Source of the DNA: an uncultured Clostridia bacterium
GTDB lineage: Bacteria; Bacillota; Clostridia; TANB77; UBA1234
Reading direction: 5' to 3'
Assembly: GCA_947624765.1 (NCBI GenBank)
Contig: CANQLS010000002.1
Location: 1-29,135 of the forward strand
Length of the DNA stretch: 29,135 nucleotides
The notes under the pieces are model-generated. The model searched no databases. It saw only the letters and a program-made list of their open reading frames with translations, and was not told where the DNA came from. Of the stretch, positions 21,386-27,810 are shown piece after piece (position 1 is the stretch's first letter; each line of letters opens with the position of its first letter). Position numbers and translations under genes: made by a program.

Positions 21386-21441
21386 TATAATTATTGACAG
21401 AAAAATTATTTAATGCGTGTTAGTAATTTTTCTTTTTTTAT
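21386..21441 (+). ncRNA. Candidate second mini RNA (promoter plus immediate terminator)
   Basis: Extended -10 TGGTATAAT (TATAAT 21386-21391) would start RNA near 21398. A stem GAAAAATTA/TAATTTTTC with a 14-base loop and a run of seven T ends at about 21441. The -35 is weak. Layout is like the 3079-3127 unit: promoter, hairpin and U-run within 50 bases. It may simply be an insulating terminator. Confidence 0.4.
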
Positions 21442-21453
21442 GTCATTTTTCAT
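21406..21453 (-). CDS. Possible 15-aa microprotein
   Basis: MKNDIKKEKLLTRIK, with GGAG seven bases before the ATG and the start one base after the preceding stop. Short and basic. Ribosome site and packing support it, but it overlaps the plus-strand hairpin and may be chance. Confidence 0.3.
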   Translation of the reverse strand: MKNDIKKEKLLTRIK

Positions 21454-21454
21454 G

Positions 21455-21547
21455 TTATACTCCAAATCCAAAGATAATTATTAAGCAGATCATAATACCA
21501 AAGTATATTCCAAAAACTAAATCTTTAACCCATGGTTTTAATTTCAT
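21455..21547 (-). CDS. 30-aa membrane microprotein
   Basis: MKLKPWVKDLVFGIYFGIMI then CLIIIFGFGV: short basic N terminus and one membrane helix. The ATG lies inside the end of the preceding gene, in another frame, with GGAAAGG about 14 bases upstream. Function unknown. Confidence 0.5.
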   Translation of the reverse strand: MKLKPWVKDLVFGIYFGIMICLIIIFGFGV

Positions 21548-21674
21548 CTTCTTCATTGTTTTCCTTTCCTTCCTTTATTAATTCTATTTTTACGCCAATT
21601 TGACTTGAATAAAGCTTATATAAAGTGTAGATAAATCTTTCTACTTGACTTTTTGTCATTTCTAATTTTTTCAA
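21525..21674 (-). CDS. Small helical protein, TTG start (49 aa)
   Basis: The best ribosome site AGGAGG is seven bases before a TTG at 21674 (then KKLEMTKSQVERFIYTLYKL); the longer frame begins upstream of that site. The protein is helical with an acidic tail (GKENNEEDEIKTMG). First gene after the structured-RNA locus. Function unknown. Confidence 0.6.
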   Translation of the reverse strand: MKKLEMTKSQVERFIYTLYKLYSSQIGVKIELIKEGKENNEEDEIKTMG

Positions 21675-21740
21675 AGCTTTTCCTCCTATATTTAATTTTA
21701 TGTATTCAATTAACAATTAATTTGTGATTGATTGGTTTTT

Positions 21741-21760
21741 ACTTGCTGTAACAAGTTTTT
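21741..21760 (+). terminator. Plus-strand terminator ahead of the structured RNA
   Basis: ACTTG, six-base loop, CAAGT followed by TTTT. The 5-bp stem is short but the U-run is clean. It would isolate the structured-RNA promoter from upstream plus-strand transcription. Confidence 0.45.
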
Positions 21761-21770
21761 AATAAATTAT

Positions 21771-21799
21771 TTGATTTTCTAATTACTTTTTGATATACT
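21771..21799 (+). promoter_or_regulatory. Promoter of the large structured RNA
   Basis: TTGATT (21771-21776), 17-bp spacer, TATACT (21794-21799). Ten of twelve consensus bases with ideal spacing. Start predicted near 21806. Confidence 0.7.
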
Positions 21800-21805
21800 T
21801 TAATG

Positions 21806-22185
21806 GCCTACATTGGCAGAGGGAGTTGATCTAAATCAAACTTTTAATAATTTCTGCCTTGCATAGACACTTTTAAGTCTTATGTGCTACGAGGCAACTT
21901 ACTTTTTAGTAAGTCGAGAAAGACAACTCTTAAATCATAAGTAATGCAACTATATTGCTATCAACAATATGGGAGTATCCATTAGTCTAACGAACCAAGA
22001 AACAAACTTGTAAAAATAGGTATCCCGTACTAGACTGGGTTAATTCTAGTTAGTAATGGAATAAATACTCGCATTAGTCTATCTTAAACTCTTGATAAAT
22101 AAATTTTGATAGGATTTATTTATCTCGTATGTTTGTATATAAGAAATCATTATAAGTTTGGTGGCTAGATGATTTCTTTTATTTT
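21806..22185 (+). ncRNA. Large structured RNA of about 380 nt (family not recognised)
   Basis: No gene lies in this stretch except at its very end. Perfect paired segments are dense and nested: GGCAGA/TCTGCC (about 21815/21852), TTGCAT/ATGCAA enclosing CTTATG/CATAAG, which encloses ACTTACT-TTTT-AGTAAGT, ATATTG/CAATAT, and a long arm GAGTAT + CCATTA + CTAAC pairing with GTTAG + TAATGG + ATACTC. A GATAAATAAA/TTTATTTATC hairpin precedes the terminator. It has its own promoter and an intrinsic terminator on the plus strand. Size and prophage setting recall ornate phage RNAs such as GOLLD and ROOL, but I cannot match a family. Confidence 0.7.
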
Positions 22186-22188
22186 GTT
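22141..22188 (+). terminator. Terminator of the structured RNA
   Basis: AAGAAATCAT (22141-22150) pairs with ATGATTTCTT (22169-22178), followed by a T-rich tract. The 10-bp stem has an 18-base loop, longer than usual. It overlaps the last codons of the HTH gene on the other strand. Confidence 0.6.
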
Positions 22189-22359
22189 TAAATTCAAATC
22201 AAACTTTATTGCAATTTTTATTAATTCTTCTGCTGTTAATTTTCTCTTGCCATTTAATGATAAGTTAATCTTACTTTGGCTTATTCCTGTTTTTCTTTCT
22301 ATCTCATATTGAGATATTTTTTTACTTTTAAAGTATTCTTTTAAATAATTAGAAATCAT
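22165..22359 (-). CDS. Cro/CI-type HTH protein (64 aa)
   Basis: Single XRE helix-turn-helix covering most of the protein: YLKEYFKSKKISQYEIERKT, GISQSKINLSLNGKRKLTAE, ELIKIAIKFDLNLNKI. Size fits a Cro-like or accessory repressor. Second gene of the early operon, 12 bases after the first HTH gene. Its 3' end is covered by the structured-RNA terminator, so plus-strand transcription could interfere with it. Confidence 0.8.
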   Translation of the reverse strand: MISNYLKEYFKSKKISQYEIERKTGISQSKINLSLNGKRKLTAEELIKIAIKFDLNLNKIKEII

Positions 22360-22371
22360 ATTTTTTCCTCT

Positions 22372-22599
22372 TTAACTACCATTTACATTATTTTCACTAT
22401 CAACATTCGTAGCGAATAAATAATCTATCGTTGTGCCTGGTAGCAAATTTAAAATTATTTCTTTACATTCTTTTAACTTAAAATCTTTTTTACCATTAAT
22501 TTTGTCACTAACAGTTGAATAACTTAAATTTAATTTTTTGGAAATATCAATTTGCGTTATATTATTTCTTGCCATTTCTGCATTTAAATTTGGGTACAT
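22372..22599 (-). CDS. Cro-like HTH regulator, first early gene (75 aa)
   Basis: Start ATG 22599 (MYPNLNAEMARNNITQIDIS) has AAAGGAG upstream; a longer frame would run through the operators. XRE helix-turn-helix: ITQIDISKKLNLSYSTVSDK then INGKKDFKLKECKEIILNLL. Divergent from the repressor gene and first under the early promoter, so it is the Cro candidate of the switch. Predicted to bind the same ATACG-N6-CGTAT operators. Confidence 0.8.
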   Translation of the reverse strand: MYPNLNAEMARNNITQIDISKKLNLSYSTVSDKINGKKDFKLKECKEIILNLLPGTTIDYLFATNVDSENNVNGS

Positions 22600-22622
22600 T
22601 AGCTTATTACTCCTTTCTTTCA

Positions 22623-22711
22623 ATACGCTATTCCGTATTACACACTTATTATAATACGGTATTTCGTATTTTGTCAATATATTTTTTGATAAAAAATACG
22701 AAACTTCGTTT
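22623..22711. promoter_or_regulatory. Three palindromic operators of the lysogeny switch
   Basis: ATACG-N6-CGTAT at 22623-22638 (O1) and 22654-22669 (O2), and ATACG-N6-CGTTT at 22696-22711 (O3). Start-to-start distances are 31 and 42 bp, three and four helical turns, so all lie on one DNA face. O2 exactly fills the spacer of the early promoter, O1 lies just past its start point, and O3 is just upstream of the repressor promoter. Confidence 0.85.
22648..22677 (-). promoter_or_regulatory. Early (lytic) promoter
   Basis: TTGACA (22672-22677), 18-bp spacer, TATAAT (22648-22653) on the minus strand: perfect boxes. Operator O2 occupies the spacer, so a bound repressor would exclude RNA polymerase. 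Confidence 0.85.
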
Positions 22712-22719
22712 TTTTGCTA

Positions 22720-22748
22720 TTTACTTTTACCTTTTTTGGTTATATAAT
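22720..22748 (+). promoter_or_regulatory. Repressor (lysogenic) promoter
   Basis: TTTACT (22720-22725), 17-bp spacer, TATAAT (22743-22748). The weaker -35 and operator O3 ending nine bases upstream suggest regulation, possibly activation, by the repressor. Confidence 0.7.
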
Positions 22749-22771
22749 TAAAACAGATAAGGAGGGAAAAA

Positions 22772-23131
22772 ATGACTTTTAATGATAAAATTGACAAATT
22801 TATGAAAGACAATAATTACAAAGATTTAAAAAAACTTGCTTTAGATGCTAATATTCCTTATACAACATTAAAGGATTTTTATGACAAAAAAAGTGCTGAT
22901 AATTCAAGATTATCAACTATTAGAAAGCTTGCTAAATTTATGGGATGTTCAATGGATTATTTGGCATATGATGAAAACGAAAACTTTAAATCTAATAATC
23001 AAAATTTTGCAAACTATGCTATATTATTTGATAAAGTTAAAGATTTACCTAAAGATGATTTAGAAATTATTAATAATTTTGTTGAAACGCGAAAAAAACA
23101 AATAGATAAGGAATTAGGAGAAGATGAATGA
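22772..23131 (+). CDS. CI-like repressor with N-terminal HTH (119 aa)
   Basis: Master lysogeny repressor. N-terminal XRE domain: IDKFMKDNNYKDLKKLALDA, NIPYTTLKDFYDKKSADNSR, LSTIRKLAKFMGCSMDYLAY. A short C-terminal helix (LPKDDLEIINNFVETRKKQI) probably dimerises. It has no LexA-like peptidase domain, so induction would rely on the ImmA peptidase encoded two genes downstream, as in ICEBs1-type switches. Ribosome site AAGGAGGG. ATGA overlap with the TPR gene. Confidence 0.85.
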   Translation: MTFNDKIDKFMKDNNYKDLKKLALDANIPYTTLKDFYDKKSADNSRLSTIRKLAKFMGCSMDYLAYDENENFKSNNQNFANYAILFDKVKDLPKDDLEIINNFVETRKKQIDKELGEDE

Positions 23132-23820
23132 TTAATTTAAAGCTTACAGATAATCCTAATTTAGCATTAAATATATTTCATACTTTATCAGTTGGATATA
23201 ATTCTTCATTTTTAGAAAAAATACTTATTAAATACATTTTAAAAGATTGTAAAGATAGGCAAGACATTTTAAACAAAGTTATCGAAGTTTGTGGTGAACC
23301 AAATACTCCGCAAAAAAGATATATATATGCAATAACTTATGCTTGGTCTAATAAAGAATATAGGAATAAAGCAATACACTATCTTGAATTATACTTAAAT
23401 AATGAGTTATGGGAAGAAAGTTTTATACATAAATTTAGAAATATAAATGATACTTTTGAAATTCAAAAAAAAGACCATATATATGATTTGACAAAATATC
23501 TTGCTGAAATTTATGAAAAAGAATATCAATTTAATGAGGCTTTAAAAAATTATGAAAAAATGATTAAACTAGACCCCTATCTTCCTTTTGGGTACAATGG
23601 GAAAATATCAATAATGATTAAAAAAAATAAAATTGATGAAGCAATTCAATATTTAAAAGTTATAAAAAAAAGCAAATATTATTGTAAAAATAATAATTAT
23701 TATCCTAATAATTGGCTTATGGCATCAATCGATGATTTATTAAAAAAATGTAAAAATTTAAAGGAAAAAGATTACGTATATAAACCTAGAAAAAACAAGT
23801 ATGCTAGTATAGATACTTAA
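23128..23820 (+). CDS. TPR-like protein between repressor and ImmA (230 aa)
   Basis: Helical repeat protein. TPR-like units are visible at about 115-165 (YDLTKYLAEIYEKEYQFNEA, LKNYEKMIKLDPYLPFGYNG) and further helices before and after. Translationally coupled to the repressor (ATGA). It may bridge repressor and peptidase or sense a signal. It lacks the HTH of AimR/Rap-type regulators, and no signal-peptide gene follows, so an arbitrium system is unlikely. Confidence 0.7.
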   Translation: MINLKLTDNPNLALNIFHTLSVGYNSSFLEKILIKYILKDCKDRQDILNKVIEVCGEPNTPQKRYIYAITYAWSNKEYRNKAIHYLELYLNNELWEESFIHKFRNINDTFEIQKKDHIYDLTKYLAEIYEKEYQFNEALKNYEKMIKLDPYLPFGYNGKISIMIKKNKIDEAIQYLKVIKKSKYYCKNNNYYPNNWLMASIDDLLKKCKNLKEKDYVYKPRKNKYASIDT

Positions 23821-23840
23821 TATAGAAAGGATTAAGTATT

Positions 23841-24146
23841 ATGTTGAAAGAATTACTTGAGGGGGTAATTGGTCAACAAGAATTATTAAATAATTATAAT
23901 GCTAGTATTAGTTATATTAAATTACCAAGCTATATTCATGGTTTTGTGTTTTATTACAAAGGTATATATAATATAGCAATAAACAATGAGTTATCTTACT
24001 ATAAGAAGAAAAAAACTATCTTGCACGAACTTGCTCATATTGAACTTAATCAATTATGCCAAGCTAATAAAGATATGTTTGAATTTTACATAGATAAATA
24101 TGAAGATGATGCAGATAAATATATTAGTTTTTTGTTAAAAAAATAA
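23841..24146 (+). CDS. immA: ImmA/IrrE-family metallopeptidase
   Basis: Zinc peptidase that cleaves phage-type repressors to trigger induction. The HExxH motif is in KKTILHELAHIELNQLCQAN, with the following acidic segment (YEDDADKYISFLL) giving the third ligand as Glu/Asp. 101 residues, shorter than many IrrE proteins but normal for phage ImmA. Ribosome site AGAAAGGA. Third gene in the lysogeny operon. Confidence 0.88.
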   Translation: MLKELLEGVIGQQELLNNYNASISYIKLPSYIHGFVFYYKGIYNIAINNELSYYKKKKTILHELAHIELNQLCQANKDMFEFYIDKYEDDADKYISFLLKK

Positions 24147-24164
24147 AAAACAATGGGAGGTATT

Positions 24165-24770
24165 ATGGGAAAATTAAACAATTTTGAGAAATGGGTAATT
24201 AGTCAAAAATTAGGGGTTACCATACTATTAGTAATATTTACTTATTTTATATGGTTGTTTATTTACTTATATTGTAAATATAAAGAAAAACGTATTAATG
24301 AAAGCAAACAAGAAAAATCATCCAAAAAATTTGAGTGTATGCTTGAAAATGTAAATAAATATGATTGTCATAGTTTAATTGGAACTTTATTACATTTTGA
24401 ATTATTAGATAAAAATGATTTATATGATGGCTATTCAGATGATGAAATAGAAGATTATGGACTTAAAGTTTATGAATGTAACAATCAATATTTACCTTGT
24501 GAAGTAAAATGGAGCGAAAAAGATGATGCATTTATAGTTGTTTATAGCATGCATTCAAATGACTATTACTTTGGAAAAATACCAAAAAAATATAATATAG
24601 AAGTAAATGAAATAGTTAATAATAAAATTATAACCTTCGGTGGCATTATGCTTGATAAAGGTTATTATAAAGTATTTGATGATAAAAAAAATAAAATTAT
24701 CAATGGATATGATAATTGCCAAATAAGATTGATAATAAATTATATGGATAAAAATGAAATAAAAGAATAA
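24165..24770 (+). CDS. Membrane-anchored lysogeny-operon protein (201 aa)
   Basis: Start ATG 24165 (MGKLNNFEKWVISQKLGVTI) after GGGAGGTATT; the ATG four codons earlier lies within the ribosome site. One membrane helix (about residues 17-36, GVTILLVIFTYFIWLFIYLY), basic stop-transfer KYKEKR, then a soluble domain of about 150 residues with an acidic middle and strands. Position after ImmA and expression in the lysogen suggest superinfection exclusion or another lysogenic trait; no family recognised. Confidence 0.7.
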   Translation: MGKLNNFEKWVISQKLGVTILLVIFTYFIWLFIYLYCKYKEKRINESKQEKSSKKFECMLENVNKYDCHSLIGTLLHFELLDKNDLYDGYSDDEIEDYGLKVYECNNQYLPCEVKWSEKDDAFIVVYSMHSNDYYFGKIPKKYNIEVNEIVNNKIITFGGIMLDKGYYKVFDDKKNKIINGYDNCQIRLIINYMDKNEIKE

Positions 24771-24777
24771 AAAAAAT

Positions 24778-24888
24778 CCCCTATTCTGTTACAGCAGAAT
24801 AGAGGTTAACTCAATAGAGTTAGGGAAACCCAATCAATCACGATAAGGAAATCCTATTTAATTTTAACATAAATTAATTTCCTTATCA
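24778..24888 (+). other. Three consecutive hairpins upstream of the integrase
   Basis: CTATTCTG/CAGAATAG (24781-24802), TAACTC/GAGTTA (24807-24822) and an 11-bp stem GATAAGGAAAT/ATTTCCTTATC (24842-24852 with 24877-24887) whose loop has a second AT-rich pairing. No clean U-run follows any stem on the plus strand. They separate the lysogeny operon from the integrase and may hold down integrase expression, or be sites bound by the recombination machinery. Confidence 0.6.
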
Positions 24889-24918
24889 ATAAATTTTAAT
24901 AAAATAAGGAGATTAAAT

Positions 24919-26316
24919 ATGGAAAATGATAAAATAATAAAAGTTGCAATATACACTAGAGTTTCAACAATACAACAAGTTGAAGATGGTTTTTCTTTAG
25001 AAACACAAAGAGAAAGATTAATAAAACTTGCCGAATCTAATAATTATAATATTTATAAAATTTATGAAGAACAAGGAAAATCAGGAAAGAATACTAATAG
25101 GCCTAAATTCCAAGAAATGATGGAAGATATGCAAAATAAAAAATTCTCTAAAATACTTGTAATGAAATTAGATAGAATATCTCGATCAGTATCTGATTTA
25201 GAAAATATTATAAAAAAACTACAGGAAAATAATTGTGGATTTGAAAGTGCTTCTGAAAAAATTGATACTACATCCGCTATGGGATTAATGTTTATACGTT
25301 TATTAGGCATTTTTGCTCAATTTGAGCGCGAAAGAATATCAGAACGTATAAAGGATGTGTTTAGTGAAAAAATTCGTCATGGTGGAGCTATAACAGGTAA
25401 TTTACCTATTGGATATAAAATAGGATTAAATGCTAATAATGAAAAAATTGTAATAAAAGATTTAGAGAAAGAACAATTTGTAAATGATATGTTTAATAAG
25501 TATGAAGAAACCTCTTCTTTAATAAAAACTGTACAATATCTTAATGATACATATCCAAAATTTGTTTATAAAGGTGGATTTAATACTATTGATTTAAAAA
25601 GAATATTGCAAAACCCAATTTATTATGGCTGCTTAAGAGATAATGAAAATTACTGCGAACCATATTTAACCTATGAGAAATGGAAAAGAATAAATGATTT
25701 ACGAGAAAATAAAAATATTAAAAGTGAGAAAAAATATATATATTTATTTTCTGGCATAATTAAAGGTGCATGTGGTCATAGATTATCCGGTAGTTCATTT
25801 AAATCAAGAGACAAAAAAACAGTTTACCTTGGGTATAGATGTAGCAAATATGCTCATTCAGGCCAATGTGAAAACTTATTTATTAAAGAAGAAGTGATCG
25901 AAAATAGAATAATTGAAATATTACCATCAGTCATTACTGAAGAAATTTCAAAATTAAAAAAAGAATATGTAGATAATGGTGATACTACTAAAAATATAAA
26001 TGCTATCAAAAATTTAGAAGCAGAGAAAAAAAGAATTATAAATTCTTATAATAAAGGTTGGATGTCTGAATATGAAGCTGATGAAGAAATTGAAATAATA
26101 AATGAAAAAATTAATAAAATTAATATAAAAGCTCCAAAAGTAGATATAAAAAAATTAAAAGAACTTAGAAATATGAAATGGTTAGATATTTATAATGAAT
26201 TATCAAGGGAAAATAAGCAGTTGCTTTATCGTAGCTTTATAGATATAATTGAAGTAGATGTAAAAAAATATAGAAAGGGATATACAGACTTTATTAAAAT
26301 AGAATTAATAAAGTAA
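24919..26316 (+). CDS. int: Large serine integrase
   Basis: Site-specific recombinase for prophage integration and excision. The catalytic domain (1-150) has YTRVSTIQQ with nucleophile Ser16, the EEQGKSGKNTNRP loop, LDRISRSVSDLE and FAQFERERISER. Then a recombinase domain (about 155-250), a zinc ribbon (GIIKGACGHRLSGSS with YRCSKYAHSGQCEN), and a coiled coil of about residues 370-410 that in this family controls integration direction. 465 residues is normal. The gene ends about 30 bp from the candidate att site. No excisionase (RDF) is obvious. Confidence 0.93.
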   Translation: MENDKIIKVAIYTRVSTIQQVEDGFSLETQRERLIKLAESNNYNIYKIYEEQGKSGKNTNRPKFQEMMEDMQNKKFSKILVMKLDRISRSVSDLENIIKKLQENNCGFESASEKIDTTSAMGLMFIRLLGIFAQFERERISERIKDVFSEKIRHGGAITGNLPIGYKIGLNANNEKIVIKDLEKEQFVNDMFNKYEETSSLIKTVQYLNDTYPKFVYKGGFNTIDLKRILQNPIYYGCLRDNENYCEPYLTYEKWKRINDLRENKNIKSEKKYIYLFSGIIKGACGHRLSGSSFKSRDKKTVYLGYRCSKYAHSGQCENLFIKEEVIENRIIEILPSVITEEISKLKKEYVDNGDTTKNINAIKNLEAEKKRIINSYNKGWMSEYEADEEIEIINEKINKINIKAPKVDIKKLKELRNMKWLDIYNELSRENKQLLYRSFIDIIEVDVKKYRKGYTDFIKIELIK

Positions 26317-26346
26317 TGTATTTCACAACTATATTTAACCTAATGG

Positions 26347-26360
26347 TACTCCTTGGAGTA
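26347..26360. other. Candidate attachment site core
   Basis: TACTCC-TT-GGAGTA is a perfect 6-bp inverted repeat around a two-base centre. Large serine integrases act on sites with imperfect inverted arms around a dinucleotide. It lies 30 bp after the integrase stop and right where the truncated coat gene begins. The partner site is outside the window. Confidence 0.5.
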
Positions 26361-26599
26361 TGCCTACTGTTAAGGATACGACTATAACTTGTACAGGAAC
26401 AACTGGAACAGAATGTTCAAGTATATTTAGAGTTGAAAAAATTGAAGGAAACTGCTGCACATTTAGAGTACTTGCCGATAATCCCGATCCTACAAGTTTA
26501 AATCCATATGTTTCGACTAATTCTTTCTTTACAATGGATTGCGGTTGCTTATGTGCAATTAGATGTTTAAGCGATACTTATGTAGATTGCGTATGCTAA
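26360..26599 (+). CDS. cotZ: C-terminal half of CotZ/CotY-like spore coat protein, 5' part missing
   Basis: Cysteine-rich: SSIFRVEKIEGNCCTFRVLA, then NSFFTMDCGCLCAIRCLSDT. This matches the C-terminal half of CotY/CotZ spore coat (or exosporium) crust proteins (FRVExxxGxC...VDLxCFCAIxCL). CotZ proteins are about 150 residues; only about 80 are here. The frame stays open upstream of the ATG back to 26339, adding residues PNGTPWS that also fit the family, and no ribosome site precedes the ATG. The gene appears cut by the prophage, with its 5' half at the far end. Expression as intact protein would need excision. Confidence 0.7.
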   Translation: MPTVKDTTITCTGTTGTECSSIFRVEKIEGNCCTFRVLADNPDPTSLNPYVSTNSFFTMDCGCLCAIRCLSDTYVDCVC

Positions 26600-26611
26600 T
26601 TTATTTATTTT

Positions 26612-26639
26612 AAAAAGCCTCTTTAATGAGGTTTTTTTA
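26612..26639 (+). terminator. Terminator of the coat gene
   Basis: AAAAAGCCTC, six-base loop, GAGGTTTTTT followed by T. The 10-bp stem (one G-T pair) and U-run form a strong plus-strand terminator 12 bases after the stop. Confidence 0.85.
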
Positions 26640-26652
26640 TGTTTATAATAAA

Positions 26653-26800
26653 AAACTAAAGTTTTTAAGCTTTAGTAAAAATCTTTTGGTATATCTAAAA
26701 TTTAGACATAATTGATAATCCTTTATTATCTTAGTTGATTTTTTATATAATACGAAAAAAAGGAACAGCGTTCCTTTTTCTCCCTCTCAAAAAGAGAGGC
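26653..26800. terminator. Intergenic hairpin cluster with bidirectional terminator
   Basis: The 430-bp gap holds no full gene. ACTAAAG/CTTTAGT (about 26655-26676) and GATAAT/ATTATC (about 26714-26731) are weak hairpins. AAAAAGGAAC-AGC-GTTCCTTTTT (about 26756-26779) has A-runs and T-runs on both sides and can stop transcription both ways. CCTCTC/GAGAGG (about 26783-26800) follows. Confidence 0.6.
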
Positions 26801-26874
26801 ATTTCATTACATATTCATATCATTATATTTTATGATTAATGTAAATATGTAACACTAATATTCTATGACTATTT

Positions 26875-27012
26875 TTATTTATTATTCATTAATTTATCAA
26901 AATGTTGTTTCTTTTTTTATCAAGTGTAATACCTTTATTTTGTAATTTTTTTCTCAATTTCATATTAGTATATGATTTCAGTTTTACTGTCTCCTACTTT
27001 ATAATACGGCAT
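26875..27012 (-). pseudogene. Possible decayed small gene
   Basis: An ATG at 27012 behind AAGG reads MPYYKVGDSKTEIIY then stops; a shifted frame continues MKLRKKLQNKGITLDKK and, after a second shift, KQHFDKLMNNK. The pieces look like one basic helical protein broken twice. Low confidence; it could be chance in AT-rich DNA. Confidence 0.3.
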
Positions 27013-27029
27013 TACTAGACCTTATTGAA

Positions 27030-27686
27030 TTATTTACGTTCTCTTATTAATTTTTTTTGATGTTGTAGTCTTCTATATTCATCCTCTGCCATATCAGCAT
27101 CACATCTTAAGAAACAAGCTGTTTGTCTATAACCAACATAGCATTTGCCAGTTTTCTCTTCTAGTTCATCAGCCTTTGCTTCTAATTGTTCGCCTTTTTC
27201 AAATAAATATAATGCTCTTAATGATTTAAATCCTCGCATGTTTCTATTTAATTTCATGGCGTCTTCTAAATATTGTTTAATATATTCTGGTCTATCAGTT
27301 TCTTCTATTTGATAATCTTTTGCGTTTAATTCAGGAACTTTTACACCTAATAATATTTCAAACCATGCGGCAACAATATGTCTATGGCAAAATTCTGTAT
27401 TTGGTTCATAGCAAAGTAAAATAGAATTATCAAGATCTCTAAATACGTCTTCAGGATCTAATTTTGATAAAACTTGATGCCAATATTCTTGTACATAATA
27501 TCTATTATTTTCTTCTTCTGAAATTTTACCTATATTATTATGCCATACTTCCCAAAAAGATAATTTCGGGGCTAATTTTGGATAGCACTCTCCTTGATAA
27601 TTAGCATCTTTTCCACGATTACCAGAGATAGAATAGGTTCTATATTTATCTGACTGCCAATTATTATAACTACTTGTACTAATCAT
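27030..27686 (-). CDS. DUF488-family protein
   Basis: Host gene of 218 residues. The N-terminal domain has MISTSSYNNWQSDKYRTYSI, SISGNRGKDANYQGECYPKL, and the DUF488 signature LLCYEPNTEFCHRHIVAAWF near residue 95-112 (CYE...FCHRH). The C-terminal 90 residues are helical and charged, longer than most DUF488 proteins, with YVGYRQTACFLRCDADMAED. Function of DUF488 is unknown. Own promoter upstream, ribosome site AGGAGGAAAAAT. Confidence 0.82.
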   Translation of the reverse strand: MISTSSYNNWQSDKYRTYSISGNRGKDANYQGECYPKLAPKLSFWEVWHNNIGKISEEENNRYYVQEYWHQVLSKLDPEDVFRDLDNSILLCYEPNTEFCHRHIVAAWFEILLGVKVPELNAKDYQIEETDRPEYIKQYLEDAMKLNRNMRGFKSLRALYLFEKGEQLEAKADELEEKTGKCYVGYRQTACFLRCDADMAEDEYRRLQHQKKLIRERK

Positions 27687-27736
27687 ATTTTTCCTCCTAA
27701 TAAATATCTCCCTTTTTATCTCTTTAATTGTTAAAT

Positions 27737-27766
27737 ATTATAACATATTTCAGGATTATTGTCCAA
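27737..27766 (-). promoter_or_regulatory. Promoter of the DUF488 gene
   Basis: TTGGAC (27761-27766), 18-bp spacer, TGT-TATAAT (27737-27742) on the minus strand; extended -10. Confidence 0.6.
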
Positions 27767-27810
27767 ATTTATTTTTTCTATTTAGGAAAAAAGTTTAACA
27801 ATAAAGAATT

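Noticed and set aside
21348..21802. Direct repeat TTTTTGATATACTT at 21347-21360 and 21787-21800
   Set aside because: The second copy is the structured-RNA -10 region; the first has no matching -35 and is probably a chance AT-rich match.
23128..23820. TPR protein as an arbitrium receptor (AimR)
   Set aside because: No HTH domain, too short, and no signal-peptide gene follows it.
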